A stretch of 64,000 nucleotides of DNA from Kitasatospora xanthocidica (GTDB lineage Bacteria > Actinomycetota > Actinomycetes > Streptomycetales > Streptomycetaceae). The position numbers were made by a program, and so were the translations under genes. Positions 26,558 through 35,586 of this stretch are shown here, piece by piece (position 1 is the stretch's first letter; each line of letters opens with the position of its first letter). A model generated the notes under the pieces. It made no database searches. It was given only the letters and a program-made list of their open reading frames with translations, and was not told where the DNA came from. The stretch is from the NCBI RefSeq assembly GCF_014656195.1, contig NZ_BNBY01000005.1, forward strand, positions 18,971-82,970, in the 5' to 3' direction.

Positions 26558-28741
26558 ATGGCCACGTACCTGTACCGACTGGGCCGCTTCTGCTTCCGGC
26601 GGCGGCGCGCCGTCCTGGCCGTCTGGATCGCCGTGCTGATCGCCGTCGGCGGGGCCGCGGGCGCCTTCGCCGGCAAGACCAGCGACGAGTTCACCGTGCC
26701 CGGCACCGAGGCGCAGAGCACCCTGGACCGGATCAAGGACACCTTCCCGGCGCAGGGCCACGGCTCCGCCCAGGTCGTCTTCGCCGCCCCGGCGCCCGGC
26801 GGTGCCACCGCGCCCGGGGCGGCCGCGGCCGTCGGCGAGGCGGTCGAGCGGATCGCCCGCGTCCCCGGCGTGGCCGCGGTGCCCGACCCGTACGCGACCG
26901 GCGCCGTCTCGCCCGACGGCCGGGTCACCATCGCCCTGGTCTCCTTCGACCACAAGCTCGCCGAGGTCACCGACCAGCAGCGCGAGGCGGTCAAGGCGGC
27001 GGCCGAACCGGCCCGCGCGGCCGGCCTGGACGTGGCCTTCGGCGGCGACGCGTACAACAAGCTCGCCCAGATCGAGGGCGCCTCCGAGTCGATCGGCCTG
27101 GTGGTGGCCGGGGTGGTGCTGGTGATCACCCTGGGCACGCTGGTCGCGGCCGGGCTGCCGCTGCTGACCGCGCTGGTCGGCGTCGGCGTGGCGATGGCCG
27201 GACTGCTGGCGCTCACCGGCTCGTTCCAGATCATCACCACCGCGCCGGTGCTGGCCCTGATGGTCGGCCTCGCGGTCGGCATCGACTACGCGCTGTTCAT
27301 CCTGTTCCGCACCCGCCGCCACCTGGACGAGGGCCTGGAGCCGGAAGAGGCGGCCGCCCGGGCCACCGCGACCGCCGGCAGCGCCGTCGTCTTCGCCGGC
27401 CTGACCGTGGTCGTCGCGCTCGCCGGGCTCGCCGTCGCGGGCGTCCCCTTCCTCACCGTGATGGGCCTGGCCGCCTCCGCCGCCGTCGTGGTGGCCGTCC
27501 TGGTCGCGATCACCCTGCTGCCCGCGGTGCTGGGCTTCGTCGGCCGCGGCATCGACAGACTGCCCGTCTGGAAGCGGGCGCTGCGCACCAACGGCAGGAC
27601 CACCACGGGCGAGCGGTGGGCCCGCTTCGTGGTCCGCCGGCCGCTGCCCGTCCTGCTGGTCGGCCTGGCCGGGCTGGGCGCCATGGCGGTGCCCGCGGCG
27701 AGCCTGGACCTCGGCCTGCCGGGCGGCGGCTCACAGGCCGTCGGGACGGACGCGCGCAAGGCGTACGACCTGGTCAGCGGGAGCTTCGGGCCGGGCTTCA
27801 ACGCACCGCTGGTGGTCGTCGTGGACGCCCACGGCGCGCCGCGGCCGGAGCAGGCGGTGCAGGGCGTGGCGGCCGAGCTGCAGACCCTGAAGGGCGTCCG
27901 GACGCTGCTGCCGCCGCAGGCCGACCAGAGCGGCCGGACCGCCCTGGTGCCCGTCATCCCGACGACGGGCCCGGACGACGCGGACACCAAGGCGCTGGTC
28001 AACGAGATCCGCGACCAGCGCGACCGGCTCAAGTCGGCGACCGGCGCGGACATCGCCGTCACCGGCACCACGGCCGCCAACATCGACGTCTCCACCAAGC
28101 TCGGCCAGGCGCTGCCCCCGTTCGTCGCGGTGATCGTCGGCATCGCGCTGGTGCTGCTCGCGCTGGCCTTCCGCTCGGTGCTCGTACCGCTCAAGGCGGT
28201 GCTCGGCTTCCTGCTCAGCATCGGGGCCTCGCTCGGCGCGGTGGTCGCGGTCTACCAGTGGGGCTGGCTGGACGGCCTGATCGACGTGCCGAAGGTCGGC
28301 CCGGTGGTCAGCTTCGTGCCGATCCTGCTGATCGGGGTGCTGTTCGGGCTGGCGATGGACTACGAGCTCTTCCTGGTCTCCGGGATGAAGGAGCAGCACG
28401 TCCACGGCAAGGCGCCGCGCGAGGCGGTCGTCGGCGGGGTCAAGGGCGGCGCCCGGGTGGTGACGGCGGCCGCGCTGATCATGGTCGCGGTGTTCGGGGC
28501 CTTCGTCTTCGGCCACGACCCGATCGTCCAGCCGATCGGCTTCGCCCTCGCGGTGGGCGTGCTGGTCGACGCCTTCGTGGTGCGGATGGCGCTGGTGCCG
28601 GCCGCGATGGCGCTGTTCGGCAGGGCCGCCTGGTGGTTCCCCAGGCCACTGGAGAAGGTCGTGCCCAAGGTGGACATGGAGGGCGAGCAGCTGATCGCCC
28701 GGCTGGAGGAGCGGTCGGCGAAGGAGCCGGTCGCGGTCTGA
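26558..28741 (+). CDS. MMPL family RND-type transporter
   Basis: 727 residues with the duplicated build of the family: one TM, a large extracytoplasmic loop, five TMs, then the same again. The proton-relay motifs are VGIDYALFILFRTRRH near residue 242 and AMDYELFLVSGMKEQH near 598, with GxxDY in each half. Such proteins export lipids, siderophores or antibiotics across the inner membrane. The ATG at 26558 places MATYLYRLGRFCFRRRR before TM1. It is single-gene and probably controlled by the divergent TetR protein. The cargo is unknown. Confidence 0.93.
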   Translation: MATYLYRLGRFCFRRRRAVLAVWIAVLIAVGGAAGAFAGKTSDEFTVPGTEAQSTLDRIKDTFPAQGHGSAQVVFAAPAPGGATAPGAAAAVGEAVERIARVPGVAAVPDPYATGAVSPDGRVTIALVSFDHKLAEVTDQQREAVKAAAEPARAAGLDVAFGGDAYNKLAQIEGASESIGLVVAGVVLVITLGTLVAAGLPLLTALVGVGVAMAGLLALTGSFQIITTAPVLALMVGLAVGIDYALFILFRTRRHLDEGLEPEEAAARATATAGSAVVFAGLTVVVALAGLAVAGVPFLTVMGLAASAAVVVAVLVAITLLPAVLGFVGRGIDRLPVWKRALRTNGRTTTGERWARFVVRRPLPVLLVGLAGLGAMAVPAASLDLGLPGGGSQAVGTDARKAYDLVSGSFGPGFNAPLVVVVDAHGAPRPEQAVQGVAAELQTLKGVRTLLPPQADQSGRTALVPVIPTTGPDDADTKALVNEIRDQRDRLKSATGADIAVTGTTAANIDVSTKLGQALPPFVAVIVGIALVLLALAFRSVLVPLKAVLGFLLSIGASLGAVVAVYQWGWLDGLIDVPKVGPVVSFVPILLIGVLFGLAMDYELFLVSGMKEQHVHGKAPREAVVGGVKGGARVVTAAALIMVAVFGAFVFGHDPIVQPIGFALAVGVLVDAFVVRMALVPAAMALFGRAAWWFPRPLEKVVPKVDMEGEQLIARLEERSAKEPVAV

Positions 28742-28753
28742 CCGCCCGTTCGA

Positions 28754-28784
28754 GGCGCCCGGTGGACCCCGTCCGCCGGGCGCC
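28754..28784. terminator. Bidirectional terminator hairpin
   Basis: GGCGCCCGG (28754-28762) pairs with CCGGGCGCC (28776-28784) between the convergent MMPL and phosphatase genes. Confidence 0.75.
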
Positions 28785-28845
28785 CGCCCGTGTCCGGGGC
28801 GTGCGTGTCCGGGGCCGTCAGGGCAGACGGCGGCGGGGCAGGGGC

Positions 28846-30750
28846 CTACCGCTGCGGCAGCCGCTGCTCGAACCAGACCACCTTGCCGGTGCCCAGCCGG
28901 GTCGCGCCCCAGCGGTCCGCGCACCTGGCCACTATCTGCAGCCCGCGCCCCCGCTCGTCCTCCGGCCCGGTGCGGCGCGGGCGCGGCAGCAGCGGGCTGT
29001 CGTCGCCGACCTCGCAGCGCAGCCGGGTGGTGCGCACCAGGCTCAGGGTGATCGGCCGGGTCGCGTGCTGGACGGCGTTCGTCACCAGCTCGCTGACCAT
29101 CAGTTCGGTGGCCTCGCCGAGCTCGTCCAGCCCCCAGCGGCGCAGGGTGTGCGCGGCCAGCCGGCGGGCCCGGCCCGGCGTCTCGTTGCGCGGCTGCAGG
29201 TACCAGTGCGCGACGTCCCCGGCCGGGATGCCGTCGAAGCAGGCGCCCAGCAGGGCGATGTCGTCGCCGCGGTCGCCGGGCGGCAGGATCCGCAGCGCCT
29301 CCTGGCAGAGCTGCTCGGGGGACTGCCAGCGGGCGGCGGCGATCCGGGCGCGCAGCACCTCCAGGCCGTCCATGATCGGACGGCTGCGGGTCTCCACCAG
29401 GCCGTCGGTGAACAGCAGCAGCGCCGAACCGGGCGGCGCGGGCAGTTCGACCGAGTTGAAGTCCACCCCGCCGACCCCGATCGGGGCCCCGGAGTCCAGC
29501 TCCACCAGCTCGGCGGTCCCGTCCGGGCGGACCAGCACCGGCGGGACGTGCCCGGCGTTCGCCAGCACCACCCGGTTGGCGATCGGGTCGTAGACCGCGT
29601 ACACGCAGGTGGCCAGGTGCTGCTCGCGGCCGAGCCGCTGGGCCTGCTCGTCCAGGTGGTAGAGCACCTCGTGCGGCGGCAGGTCGAGGGCGGCCAAGGT
29701 CTGGGCGCTGGTGCGCAGTTGGCCCATGATGGCGGCCGAGGTGAGCGAGTGCCCCATCACGTCGCCGACGATCAGGGCGACCCGGTTGCCGGGCAGCGGG
29801 ACGGCGTCGTACCAGTCCCCGCCGACCTGCGCGCCGCGCTCGCCGGGCAGGTAGCGCTGGGCGAGCCGGACGCCGTGCGGCTGCGGCAGCCGCAGGGGCA
29901 GCATGCTGCGCTGGAGCTCGTTGGCTATCTCCCACTCGCGGGCGTACCGCAGGGCGGTGTCCACGGCCAGCCCGGCCTGGGTGGCGAGGTGCGCGGCGGT
30001 CGCGGTGTCCGCGGAGTCGAAGGCCGGACGGCCGGTGCGTTCAGGAGGGCGGCGGATCAGCACCAGCAGCCCGAGGACGGCCTTGCGGCCACGCAGCGGC
30101 AGCGCGAGGACGGACGTGCCCGCGGCCAGCCGGGCCACCCCGCGGGTGCCGTACAGCTCGCGCAGCAGCACCTCGGTGCGCTCGGCGCCGGGCTCGCCGA
30201 GGACGGCCACCTCGGCGGGACGGCGGCTCAGCAGGGCGTGGGCGAGCGCACCGCCGCGGGTCACCGGGGTGGCCGGGCCGCTGTCGGCGGTCGAGCGGGC
30301 GCCGTAGCGGGAGCGGCGCCGGTCGTCGAAGCCGCCCGGGCGGCCGCGCCGGCCGATCCGGGTGCCGGTGCTGTGGTGGATCCGCAGCTCCTCCGGGAAA
30401 CCGGGCTCGCGCTCCACGTTGGGCAGCGGGTCGCGCAGGTGGACCACGGCGGCGTCGGCCAGCGTCGGGACCAGCACCCGGCCGATGTTGCGCAGCGTCG
30501 CGGCCAGGTCGAGGGCGCTGTTGATCCGCCGGGTCGCCGAGTCGAGGTACGCGAGGCGGTCCGCCACGTCGGCGCGCTCCGGCCGCGCGGGCGACGGCCG
30601 CGCCGAAGACGGTCGCGCCGACGACGGCTTCGCGGACGACGGATCCGCCGACTGCGGCTTCTCGGGCGCCGGTGCCAGGGCCGGGACCTGACGGCGCTGG
30701 CCCGGGACGGCGGGCGGCTGCTCCGCCTCGGTCTTGAGCTGGTCGCGCAC
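28846..30750 (-). CDS. GAF-SpoIIE (PP2C) phosphatase with C-terminal HATPase domain
   Basis: 634 residues. The N-terminus is low complexity with SSARPSSARP-type repeats (about 35-58). A GAF-like sensor follows (about 65-270), then the SpoIIE/PP2C phosphatase (about 285-490; GAQVGGDWYDAVPLPGNR and VIGDVMGH-like IVGDVMGHSL provide metal-binding Asp/Gly, and RGDDIALLGA the last Asp). The C-terminal 125 residues are an anti-sigma-type ATPase domain (ELMVSELVTNAVQHA, ERGRGLQIV). It would both phosphorylate and dephosphorylate anti-sigma-factor antagonists to control a sigma factor. No membrane segments, so the input is cytoplasmic. Confidence 0.94.
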   Translation of the reverse strand: MRDQLKTEAEQPPAVPGQRRQVPALAPAPEKPQSADPSSAKPSSARPSSARPSPARPERADVADRLAYLDSATRRINSALDLAATLRNIGRVLVPTLADAAVVHLRDPLPNVEREPGFPEELRIHHSTGTRIGRRGRPGGFDDRRRSRYGARSTADSGPATPVTRGGALAHALLSRRPAEVAVLGEPGAERTEVLLRELYGTRGVARLAAGTSVLALPLRGRKAVLGLLVLIRRPPERTGRPAFDSADTATAAHLATQAGLAVDTALRYAREWEIANELQRSMLPLRLPQPHGVRLAQRYLPGERGAQVGGDWYDAVPLPGNRVALIVGDVMGHSLTSAAIMGQLRTSAQTLAALDLPPHEVLYHLDEQAQRLGREQHLATCVYAVYDPIANRVVLANAGHVPPVLVRPDGTAELVELDSGAPIGVGGVDFNSVELPAPPGSALLLFTDGLVETRSRPIMDGLEVLRARIAAARWQSPEQLCQEALRILPPGDRGDDIALLGACFDGIPAGDVAHWYLQPRNETPGRARRLAAHTLRRWGLDELGEATELMVSELVTNAVQHATRPITLSLVRTTRLRCEVGDDSPLLPRPRRTGPEDERGRGLQIVARCADRWGATRLGTGKVVWFEQRLPQR

Positions 30751-30830
30751 GGCTGCCTGTCCTGGATTCGGTGTGGTCAGTGGGTGTTCTCTGGTCGATC
30801 GGTCGTTCGGTCGTTCATCCGCTCATCCGT

Positions 30831-31607
30831 TCAGCCGACGCGTCGACAGCACAGGAACAGCTGTTCCTCCGGCGGCAGCGAGGTACTGGCCGGCGCGTAC
30901 GGATGCCCCGAGCACTCCTCGACGGCGAAGCCGGCCGCGACCAGAACCCGTTCCAGATCCTCCCTCAGATACCCGCTGATCCGCAGCTCTCTGCCAAGGA
31001 ACGGAAGCGGAACGTGATCCAGGTCCGCCTCGACCATACCGAGTGCCAGCAGTCCGCCCGGCCGCAGGAGTTCGCGCAACCGCCGGAGCACGGTCGGGAT
31101 CTCGTCCTGCGGCAGCAGGATCAGCGAGAAGAACGCGGTGACGGCGGCGAACCCGCCGTGGCCGTCCGGCCCCAGCCCGGGGGCGTTCCAGACCCGGCCC
31201 GCGCGCTCGGTGGCCAGATCGTACAGGTCGATCCGATGGAACTCCGGCGGGAAAGCGCCGGGGAACGCCGCCCGCCGGGCCAGGGCGAGCATCACGTCGG
31301 AGAGGTCCACGGCGGTCACCCGCAGCCCGGCCGCGGTCAGCTGGCGGACGGTCGGCTCACCGGTGCCGCAGCCCACGTCCAGCACCCGGGCACCCGGTTC
31401 GAGCCCGGCCAGCAGCCGCCGGCCGCAGGCCAGCTGCCCGTCCTTGGCGGGGAAGGCCTCGCCGTACCCCTCGCCGATGGTGTCGAAGGCGACCGCCTGC
31501 AAGGCCCGGGCCGCCCGGCGTCGCCGTACCTCGGGCTCGTCGTCCCCAGCGTCCTCGCCGACGGGGAACGCGTCGGATATCCGTCCGGTCGTCACGTTGA
31601 GAGGCAC
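30831..31607 (-). CDS. SAM-dependent methyltransferase
   Basis: 258 residues from a GTG at 31607 (a second GTG at 31595 is possible). Class I Rossmann methyltransferase: motif I ARVLDVGCGTGEP near residue 75, motif II acidic TAVDLSDVML, and motif IV region with AVTAFFSLILLPQDEI followed by LLRPGGLLALGMV. The acceptor molecule is unknown. The upstream region, next to the end of the SARP gene, holds an 11-bp-periodic heptamer array (31928-31956), so SARP control is plausible although the array is about 320 bp from this start. Confidence 0.88.
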   Translation of the reverse strand: MPLNVTTGRISDAFPVGEDAGDDEPEVRRRRAARALQAVAFDTIGEGYGEAFPAKDGQLACGRRLLAGLEPGARVLDVGCGTGEPTVRQLTAAGLRVTAVDLSDVMLALARRAAFPGAFPPEFHRIDLYDLATERAGRVWNAPGLGPDGHGGFAAVTAFFSLILLPQDEIPTVLRRLRELLRPGGLLALGMVEADLDHVPLPFLGRELRISGYLREDLERVLVAAGFAVEECSGHPYAPASTSLPPEEQLFLCCRRVG

Positions 31608-31927
31608 CCTTCCACCCGTGGCCTCCGGTCGGCTCCTCGGCCTCGCGGCCGCGGCCGGTGGCGGCGTGTCACGCTCCCCGCAGCACACGGACGGACTGCA
31701 CCCCGACGCGTTTCCGGCAGACACTCGTGCGCGTACTGGCATGAGAATATGCGTGATCACTGCGCCATGGGGTCCCTTTCCGGCCAACTCGTCATGCTTG
31801 GGCCGATGTGGCCGGGGTTGCGGAAGCACGACGGTGCGGGCCGGGGTGGTGCGCGAGAGCCCGCACGCCGCACAGCGCGCCGGGGGCGATGGCGCTGACC
31901 TGCGATTTCTCCGCTCCGCAGGCTGAC

Positions 31928-31956
31928 TATCGGACGTTTATCGAACGTCAATCGGC
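31928..31956 (+). promoter_or_regulatory. SARP-type operator: three heptamers at 11-bp steps
   Basis: TATCGGA (31928), TATCGAA (31939) and AATCGGC (31950) are direct heptamer repeats separated by the 4-nt words CGTT and CGTC, i.e. exactly 11 bp apart. Direct heptamers at one-turn spacing are the known target of SARP activators. It lies between the methyltransferase gene and the end of the SARP gene. Confidence 0.65.
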
Positions 31957-31995
31957 CCGGTGCACAGTGGAGACCAGCGCCGGGGAAGCGTTGAG

Positions 31996-32029
31996 GGCGC
32001 TCCCGCAGCCGGGGGGCTGCGGGAGCGCC
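31996..32029 (-). terminator. Terminator of the SARP gene
   Basis: GGCGCTCCCGCAGCC, loop GGGG, GGCTGCGGGAGCGCC: a perfect 15-bp stem 45 bp after the SARP stop codon. Confidence 0.9.
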
Positions 32030-32073
32030 GACGCGCGAATCGGGGGAGGCACTCCGCTGGGGAACGGAGGCCT

Positions 32074-35034
32074 TTACGGCGCGGGGGGAGAGAGGGGCTC
32101 GGTGTGCTGCTGGGAGATGAGGTCCGCCACGGGGGAGGCCTCGGGCACACCGAGCCGAGTGAAGATCGCGTGCGCCTCCTGAAGGCACGCCAGTCCGCGC
32201 GCGGGCTGGGCGAGCGCCAGCAGAGCCTCACCCAGCGCGGCGTTGGCCAGGCCCTGGCAGAAGGCGGAGTCGAGCTCCTGGGCGATCGCCAGCGATTCAC
32301 CGGCGGCTTCGGCGGCCTCGGCGTGCTGTTCCGAGACGAGCAGGGCGGAGGCCAGTCGGGCCAGGGTGTACCCCTCCCAGAGCGGGTTCCGCTGGGACTG
32401 GTAGAGCCCGTGCGCCTCGCGCAGGTGCGGGACGGCCTCGGCGCTGGAAAGCACCACGCCGAGCTGGTAGAGGGTCTGAGCGAGCAGCGGGCCGTTCTTG
32501 GAGGCCCGTGCGGCGGCGACACCATCGCTCGCGGACTTGATTGCCGTCTCGGTCATGTCGAGCCGGTGCTGCACCCGGGCCATGTTGCTGACGATCCGAG
32601 CCTCGGCTTTCGGCGCTCCGACGGCTTGGCTGGTGGCCCGAGCCTGCTCCAGGAACGGCAGGGCCTCGGCCGGGCGGTTGCCCACGCTCAGGATCACACC
32701 CAGCATGTTGGCCGTGGCCAGGAGCATGACGGTCGGCTCATCCGGCGCCTGGTGGTCCAGGCTCCGGCGGAAGGACTGCTCGGCCCCCTGGAAGTCGCTG
32801 GTGACGGACTGCAGGGTGCCGAGGGCGAAGTACACCCCGGCGATTCCGGCGGAGTCGCCACGGTGCTGCGCGTCCTCACCGATGGTCTCCAGGACCCGGA
32901 GCGCCCGTGGGCCGCGGGTCGGGTCCGGATCGATGCTGAACAGGTAGTTCAGCAGGTCGACGGCTGCGTGCTGCAGGGCGCCGGGGCCACTCGCGGCGGC
33001 CTCGACAGCACTGAGCAGCAGGGCACCCTCGGTTCCGAGCCAATCCTGGGCGGCTTGGCTCGTCGGCAGGTCGAGCCCCGGCGAGGAGAGCGTGGTCAGC
33101 AGCTCGGGCAGAGCATCGTCCGGCTCGATGACCTGGGCGGCGTTGCGCACGGTCGGGATCAGCAGGTCGAGCAGTCGCATGACGGCCCTTTCCTGCTCCC
33201 CGGTGTCCCCGATCCGCTCGTTCTGTCGCTGGGCGTAGAGCCGGAGCAGGTCGTGGTAGCGGTAGCGGCCGGGGGTGAAGCACTCCAGCATGTTCGCCTC
33301 GACCAACGCCTCGGCGAGGTCCTCGGCGGTGTACTCGTCCACGCCGAGCAGCGCCGCGGCGGCCGCCAGCGGGATGTCGGGGGAGTCGATCAGGGCGAGG
33401 AGCCGAAAGGCGCGGGCCTCGTCCGTGGACAGCTGTCCGTAGCCGAGGCCGATGGTGGTTTCCACAGCGAGGTTGCCGAGCTGGAGTTCGTCCAGGCGCC
33501 GGCGCTGGTCGGCTAACCGACTTGCCAGGTCGGAGACGCTCCACCGCGGACGGCTGGCCAGCCGGGCGGCGGCGATGCGGACCGCCAGCGGCAGGAAGCC
33601 GCAGGCGGTGACCACCTTCATGGCCGCTTCCGGCTCGGCGGCGACCCGCTGCTCACCGACGATGGCTGAGAACAGCGCCAGCGCCTCGGCCGGGGTCAGC
33701 TCCTCGACGTCGAACAGCTGGGCGCCCGGGATACCGGCCAGCCGGGAGCGGCTGGTGGCGAGCACGGCGCAGCCCGAGACACCGGGGATCAGCGGTTGGA
33801 TCTGTTCGGCGTCGCGCGCGTTGTCGAGCAGGATGAGCATGCGCCGGTTGGCGAGCAGCGAGCGGTAGAGCGCCGCGCGCTGTTCCAGCGAGTCCGGGTT
33901 CTCTGTGACGCCGAGCGAGTGCAGGAAGTCGCCCAGGACGACCACCGGGTCGGCGGGCGAGGCACCGGCTCCGCGCAGGTCGACGTACAGCTGCCCGTCC
34001 GGGAACTCGGCGCGGACGCGGTGGGCGACGTGCACGGCGAGGGTGGTCTTCCCGACACCGCCGATGCCGGCCAGCGAGGTGACCACCACGGCCTGACCCG
34101 TGGCGTTCATCAGCACCGCCGAGAGGTCGCCGACCAGCTCCGACCGTCCGCTGAAGTCCGATACATCGGCGGGAAGTTGGGCGGGCGCTGGGGGTGCGGA
34201 GGAGGTATCCTCGCGGGCGGCGAGGGAGGCTGCGGCCGGGAGCGCGAGTGCTGGGTCGGCTGCGAGGATGCGGTTGTGCATCGTGGACAGGCCGGTGCCC
34301 GGTTCGACCCCGAGTTCCTCGATCAGCAGCTTGCGGGTGTCGGTGTAGACGCCGAGCGCCTCGGCCTGGCGTCCGCAGCGGTACAGCGCCAGCATCAGCA
34401 GCTCGCGCAGGCGCTCGCGCAGCGGGTGTTCGGCCGTCAGGCCGTTGAGCTCGCCGACGATCTCGGCATGCAGGCCGATGTCGAGCGCGGTGGCGCACAG
34501 CTCTTCGGCGGCGGCCACCTGGCGCTCGGCGAGTCGCAGCCGTTGGGTATCGGCGTAGGGGCCGGGGATGCCGGTGAGCGGGCGACCGCTGAAGAGGTCC
34601 AGTGCCCGCGCCAGAAGCCGGTGCGCCTCGTGCTTGTCTCCCGAGGTCCGGGCGGTCGCGGCCTCGGTAGAGAGCCGCTCGAAGACCGTCAGGTCGAGGG
34701 CCTCGCCCGGGATGCGCAGCGCGTAGCCGTCGGCGACCGAGACCAGCAGCTCGGCGGGGCGGCGAACCTCACGCCGGGGCTCGATGACGGAGCGCAGCCG
34801 GGAGACATAGGTGCGGAGCGCGGCCACCGCTTGGGTCGGGGGCCGATCGCCCCAGAGCGCGTCCACCAGGTCCTGTGTGGTGACCGGGCGTCCGGAGTGC
34901 AGCAGGAGGGTGGTCAGAACGGCCTGCTGCTGGGGGGATCCGAGGGAGAGGGGCTTGTCGTCGAGCCAGGCCTGGACCGGACCGAGGACTTGGAAGCGCA
35001 GCGCAGAGGTCTGCGGCGTCTCCCGAAACTCCAT
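32074..35034 (-). CDS. AfsR/SARP family activator with NB-ARC and TPR domains
   Basis: 986 residues, the long AfsR-type build. Residues 10-100: OmpR-like winged HTH (VLGPVQAWLDDKPLSLGSPQQQAVL...VVTTQDLVDALWGDRPP type). Residues 105-250: bacterial transcriptional activation domain. About 300-600: NB-ARC ATPase with P-loop GIGGVGKTTLAVH near 325-337, Walker B region MLILLDNARD and the GxP motif GFLPLAVRIAA. About 680-970: TPR repeats. It should activate genes of secondary metabolism in response to nucleotide and perhaps phosphorylation. GGGGGA precedes the ATG. It is divergent from a 94-residue protein gene, and SARP-type heptamers occur in its own upstream region and past its 3' end. Confidence 0.95.
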   Translation of the reverse strand: MEFRETPQTSALRFQVLGPVQAWLDDKPLSLGSPQQQAVLTTLLLHSGRPVTTQDLVDALWGDRPPTQAVAALRTYVSRLRSVIEPRREVRRPAELLVSVADGYALRIPGEALDLTVFERLSTEAATARTSGDKHEAHRLLARALDLFSGRPLTGIPGPYADTQRLRLAERQVAAAEELCATALDIGLHAEIVGELNGLTAEHPLRERLRELLMLALYRCGRQAEALGVYTDTRKLLIEELGVEPGTGLSTMHNRILAADPALALPAAASLAAREDTSSAPPAPAQLPADVSDFSGRSELVGDLSAVLMNATGQAVVVTSLAGIGGVGKTTLAVHVAHRVRAEFPDGQLYVDLRGAGASPADPVVVLGDFLHSLGVTENPDSLEQRAALYRSLLANRRMLILLDNARDAEQIQPLIPGVSGCAVLATSRSRLAGIPGAQLFDVEELTPAEALALFSAIVGEQRVAAEPEAAMKVVTACGFLPLAVRIAAARLASRPRWSVSDLASRLADQRRRLDELQLGNLAVETTIGLGYGQLSTDEARAFRLLALIDSPDIPLAAAAALLGVDEYTAEDLAEALVEANMLECFTPGRYRYHDLLRLYAQRQNERIGDTGEQERAVMRLLDLLIPTVRNAAQVIEPDDALPELLTTLSSPGLDLPTSQAAQDWLGTEGALLLSAVEAAASGPGALQHAAVDLLNYLFSIDPDPTRGPRALRVLETIGEDAQHRGDSAGIAGVYFALGTLQSVTSDFQGAEQSFRRSLDHQAPDEPTVMLLATANMLGVILSVGNRPAEALPFLEQARATSQAVGAPKAEARIVSNMARVQHRLDMTETAIKSASDGVAAARASKNGPLLAQTLYQLGVVLSSAEAVPHLREAHGLYQSQRNPLWEGYTLARLASALLVSEQHAEAAEAAGESLAIAQELDSAFCQGLANAALGEALLALAQPARGLACLQEAHAIFTRLGVPEASPVADLISQQHTEPLSPPAP

Positions 35035-35154
35035 GAAGTCCCCCGATGGCCTGTGGTGTCGATTCCGTGAAAGGGCGCTCGGCGGTCCGCCGCGGTGCTT
35101 CAGCTTAGGCGGACGCCCGACTCTGCCGGACGGCAGCGCAAGCCACACGATGTT

Positions 35155-35172
35155 TATCGGACATTTAATCAA
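35155..35172. promoter_or_regulatory. SARP-type heptamer pair upstream of the SARP gene
   Basis: TATCGGA (35155-35161), CATT, TAATCAA (35166-35172): the same heptamer and spacer type as at 31928, again 11 bp apart, in the divergent promoter region between the SARP gene and the 94-residue protein gene. A looser TACGATA follows at 35176-35182. Confidence 0.55.
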
Positions 35173-35248
35173 CCCTACGATACTGTCCGCGCGCCCGCGC
35201 CACGGAGGTCGGGCTGGACACAATTGATGACCGAAAGGCGGCCGCCCA

Positions 35249-35533
35249 ATGGCCAACGACCAGAGCGAGACCCCGGTGGCGTCGGCGCCCGAGCACGAGG
35301 CGAAGACCGAGGCCCCGGCCGCCGCTGTGGAGGCGGGCAAGGCTGTCGAGGGCGCGGTGGCCGCGTCCTCGAACCCGGCCGAGTACACCGCGCCGACCGA
35401 CGAGCAGAAGTCGGACATCGAGAACGACCTCTTCGGTGACGAGGCCGAGCACGTGGTGGAGCCCACCACGCCGGCCACCGGCCAGCCCGGCAAGAAGTAC
35501 GTGCCGGAGAACGTCGTCGGCGGCCACCCGTAA
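35249..35533 (+). CDS. Small acidic protein, function unknown
   Basis: 94 residues, start ATG with AAAGGCGG 7 nt upstream. No signal peptide and no membrane helix. The first 45 residues are Ala/Glu-rich (ASAPEHEAKTEAPAAAVEAG), the middle is acidic (DEQKSDIENDLFGDEAEH), and it ends in GQPGKKYVPENVVGGHP. I do not recognise the family. It is divergent from the SARP gene with SARP-type heptamers between, which recalls the afsR-afsS pairing, but no sequence similarity to AfsS can be claimed. A leader-core peptide precursor is a speculative alternative; no maturation enzyme apart from the methyltransferase is near. Confidence 0.8.
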   Translation: MANDQSETPVASAPEHEAKTEAPAAAVEAGKAVEGAVAASSNPAEYTAPTDEQKSDIENDLFGDEAEHVVEPTTPATGQPGKKYVPENVVGGHP

Positions 35534-35562
35534 GTCGTTCCGGCCGAGCGCCCGTGCCCCCA

Positions 35563-35586
35563 CGCCCCCGTCCGGGCGCGGGGGCG
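35563..35586 (+). terminator. Terminator after the small acidic protein gene
   Basis: CGCCCCCG (35563-35570) pairs with CGGGGGCG (35579-35586), 30 nt after the stop. The remaining 200 bp to the next gene hold no feature I can support. Confidence 0.7.

Larger units (their letters stand above)
31608..32073. other. Region between the methyltransferase and SARP genes
   Basis: 466 bp holding the SARP gene terminator (31996-32029), the heptamer array (31928-31956) and about 320 bp more. I see no gene with convincing codon use in that last part on either strand; it may be a long leader of the methyltransferase gene or contain a small RNA. Confidence 0.5.

Noticed and set aside
30590..30660. Short tandem repeats in the SpoIIE-type gene.
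   Set aside because: They encode the SSARP-type low-complexity N-terminus and keep the frame; common in these proteins.
31757..32188. Minus-strand frame in the gap beyond the SARP gene, considered as an AfsS-like small gene.
   Set aside because: Composition is Arg/Pro/Ala/Ser-rich as expected of a chance frame, and it spans the SARP terminator; no AfsS-like repeats.
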